DNA of 6,056 bases from Candidatus Staskawiczbacteria bacterium. GTDB taxonomy: Bacteria > Patescibacteriota > Minisyncoccia > Minisyncoccales > Staskawiczbacteraceae. Below, piece after piece: positions 4,554 through 6,056 of this stretch (within the stretch, counting starts at the first letter, position 1; every line of letters begins with the position of its first letter). A model generated the notes under the pieces. The model saw nothing but the letters and a program-made list of their open reading frames with translations, was not told where the DNA came from and searched no databases. Made by a program: the position numbers and the translations under genes. Location: NCBI GenBank assembly GCA_903913175.1, contig CAIWKF010000127.1, positions 1 through 6,056 on the forward strand. Direction: 5' to 3'.

Positions 4554-6056
4554 TTAGAAAAAATTAGATTCACGGTGATGTTTTTTTATAAAAGCAACTA
4601 AACATATTATTAAAAAATATAAAATAATAACCCAAGCCCAATGAACATTTTCAAAAGTCTTAATAAAATATGGTGCAGAAAAAATATCTAAAATTTTAAC
4701 AAAATAAAAAAGTAAAAAATAACATGGCACAGCGGTAATTGCGCCAAGCCAAGGAACAATTATTCCTAAAAATGAAGAAATAAATCCTAAAATCATTAAT
4801 GGCTCAACTACTGGTAAAATAAGCATGTTGGTTATAGGGGCAACTAAAGAAATATTTCCAAAATTATAAAGCATAATTGGTAAAGTAAAAATTTGTGCAG
4901 CCAGCGTAGCAGAAAACATATTTAGAATATTGTCTAACTTCTCATTTCTTTTTTCTTTTTTATTTATTACTAAAATACTTCGTTCATTGCTTTTTAGTAG
5001 TAATAAATTTTTAGCCTTGTTTATTATAAAATTTAAAAATTCTGTTATTGGTTGTTGTAAATAAATAAGCCCTAAAACTGCTAAAAAGGAAAGCTGAAAA
5101 CCAACATCATAAAATAAAAGTAAAGGGTTTAAAAATAAAATTACGCTAGCTGTTAATACAATTATTCTTTCTGTGTGACTTTGTCTACCAATTTTTTCGG
5201 CAAAAAGAAAAATTGTAGCCATAATTCCAGCCCTAACCCCAGATGCAGGCAAGCCAGTTAAAATAATATAAAGCCAAATAAAGGTAACTGAAATATAAAA
5301 TGCTTGCCCGCGGTAAAACCCAAGTGATAATAAAAGTGACATTAAAATTATAGATAATATAATTACATGCGTTCCAGAAACTGCTATAATATGACGCAAA
5401 CCTGTAATGTTTAATTTTGTTTTTAAATCTGCGGTTAAAGCTGAATTATCACCCAAAATTGTGCCTTCTAAAACTAAACTTTCTGGTGGTAAATAATTTG
5501 CTCTAATGCTTTCTCTTAACTTTTGCTTAAGCCACAAAATACCAGAATAGGCACTGCAAATTAATTTTTCACAAGCATTTTTTTGCAAAAGCACAATTTT
5601 AGGAAAAGCCATAACAGAATAAATACCATCTTTCATTAAATAATTTTTGTAGTTAAAATCATCAAGCACATCTGGTGTTTTTAATTTTCCTTCAACCTTA
5701 ATATTGTCCTGATAATTATATTCTGGGTATCTTGAAGTTGTAAGCAAAACTGTGCCAGAGATTTCTTTCTGCCTACTATTAATTAAAATACTTTCAACTT
5801 TAAACTTTATATTTTGCAAAGTATCTTTTTTAACTGGCTCATCAATAACCTTGCCATATAAAATAATTTTTTCTAAACTACTATTATATTTACTTAATTT
5901 GTCATTTTTTATATTAAAATCTATAATTTGATATCGCAAAATGCCAAATAGCATAAAAATTATACAAAAGCCAAACATAATCACCTTGCTATTATTTCTA
6001 ATTAAAGAAAAAAATATAATTAAAAAAACTGATGAAAATAAAAAAAACCAAATGAA
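4554..6056 (-). CDS. comEC: ComEC/Rec2-family DNA-uptake channel, membrane domain form (N-terminus cut by window edge)
   Basis: The frame is open from the TAA at 4554-4556 to the right edge, 500 visible codons. A GTG at 5984 could be taken as a start, but 24 further in-frame codons upstream encode a hydrophobic helix typical of the ComEC N-terminus, so the gene continues outside. Numbering from that GTG as 1, residues about 35-150 form a DUF4131-like soluble domain with the typical F-Y-Y-GIY pattern (DDFNYKNYLMKDGIY, 108-122). The competence domain follows: GLRHIIAVSGTHV (195-207), PASGVRA (246-252), DVGFQLSF (293-300) and FGNISLVAPITNMLILP (375-391), with many membrane helices. ComEC carries single-stranded DNA across the inner membrane during transformation. 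The protein stops after a last helix with HHRESNFF. The C-terminal metallo-beta-lactamase domain of classical ComEC (about 750 residues) is absent. A charged loop at 335-350 faces one side of the membrane. It converges with the upstream plus-strand island. The family call is firm. Confidence 0.93.
   Translation of the reverse strand, partial: FIWFFLFSSVFLIIFFSLIRNNSKVIMFGFCIIFMLFGILRYQIIDFNIKNDKLSKYNSSLEKIILYGKVIDEPVKKDTLQNIKFKVESILINSRQKEISGTVLLTTSRYPEYNYQDNIKVEGKLKTPDVLDDFNYKNYLMKDGIYSVMAFPKIVLLQKNACEKLICSAYSGILWLKQKLRESIRANYLPPESLVLEGTILGDNSALTADLKTKLNITGLRHIIAVSGTHVIILSIILMSLLLSLGFYRGQAFYISVTFIWLYIILTGLPASGVRAGIMATIFLFAEKIGRQSHTERIIVLTASVILFLNPLLLFYDVGFQLSFLAVLGLIYLQQPITEFLNFIINKAKNLLLLKSNERSILVINKKEKRNEKLDNILNMFSATLAAQIFTLPIMLYNFGNISLVAPITNMLILPVVEPLMILGFISSFLGIIVPWLGAITAVPCYFLLFYFVKILDIFSAPYFIKTFENVHWAWVIILYFLIICLVAFIKKHHRESNFF

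Noticed and set aside
5982..5984. GTG at 5984 as the true start of comEC
   Set aside because: The frame is open for 24 more codons to the edge and encodes an expected N-terminal membrane helix.

Overview
The window looks like a piece of an AT-rich bacterial chromosome. Tight gene spacing, lysine/isoleucine/asparagine-rich proteins, weak or absent Shine-Dalgarno sites and a short ComEC made of membrane domains only would suit a small-genome lineage such as the Candidate Phyla Radiation (Patescibacteria). That placement is an inference from style; no marker gene is present. All flanking genes read through with the standard bacterial code, with no in-frame TGA.

Layout, left to right. From 1 to 3183 the minus strand carries three closely packed genes, read right to left. 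They are a GT-B-type glycosyltransferase related to the MurG/MGDG-synthase group (1864-3183), a membrane-anchored clan-A-like glycoside hydrolase (827-1846) and an EamA/DMT-type transporter cut by the left edge (1-812). The gaps are 17 and 14 bases, so they are probably one operon, with a plausible extended -10 promoter at 3230-3258. The combination suggests making, trimming and perhaps exporting a surface glycan or glycolipid, but no substrate can be read from the sequence.

From about 3290 to 4545 the base composition changes sharply, to about 50% GC in sampled stretches against about 25% in the flanks. This island holds two plus-strand genes in the opposite orientation to everything around them. 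Both encode proteins with beta-carbonic-anhydrase-type metal motifs (CxDxR ... HxxC): a 158-residue soluble protein and a 191-residue protein with an N-terminal membrane anchor. Each gene is followed by its own intrinsic terminator, and the two terminators share stem ends and tail. The two genes lie in the same frame and are separated by a single TGA.

From 4554 to the right edge the AT-rich minus strand resumes with comEC, the DNA-uptake channel. Its frame stays open to the end of the window, so its N-terminus lies outside. It has the membrane competence domain and no C-terminal metallo-beta-lactamase domain.

The most unusual item is the compositionally foreign pair of carbonic-anhydrase-like genes set next to a DNA-uptake gene. 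No RNA genes, CRISPR arrays, insertion sequences or tRNAs were seen, and no stretch of 300 bases lacks a gene.
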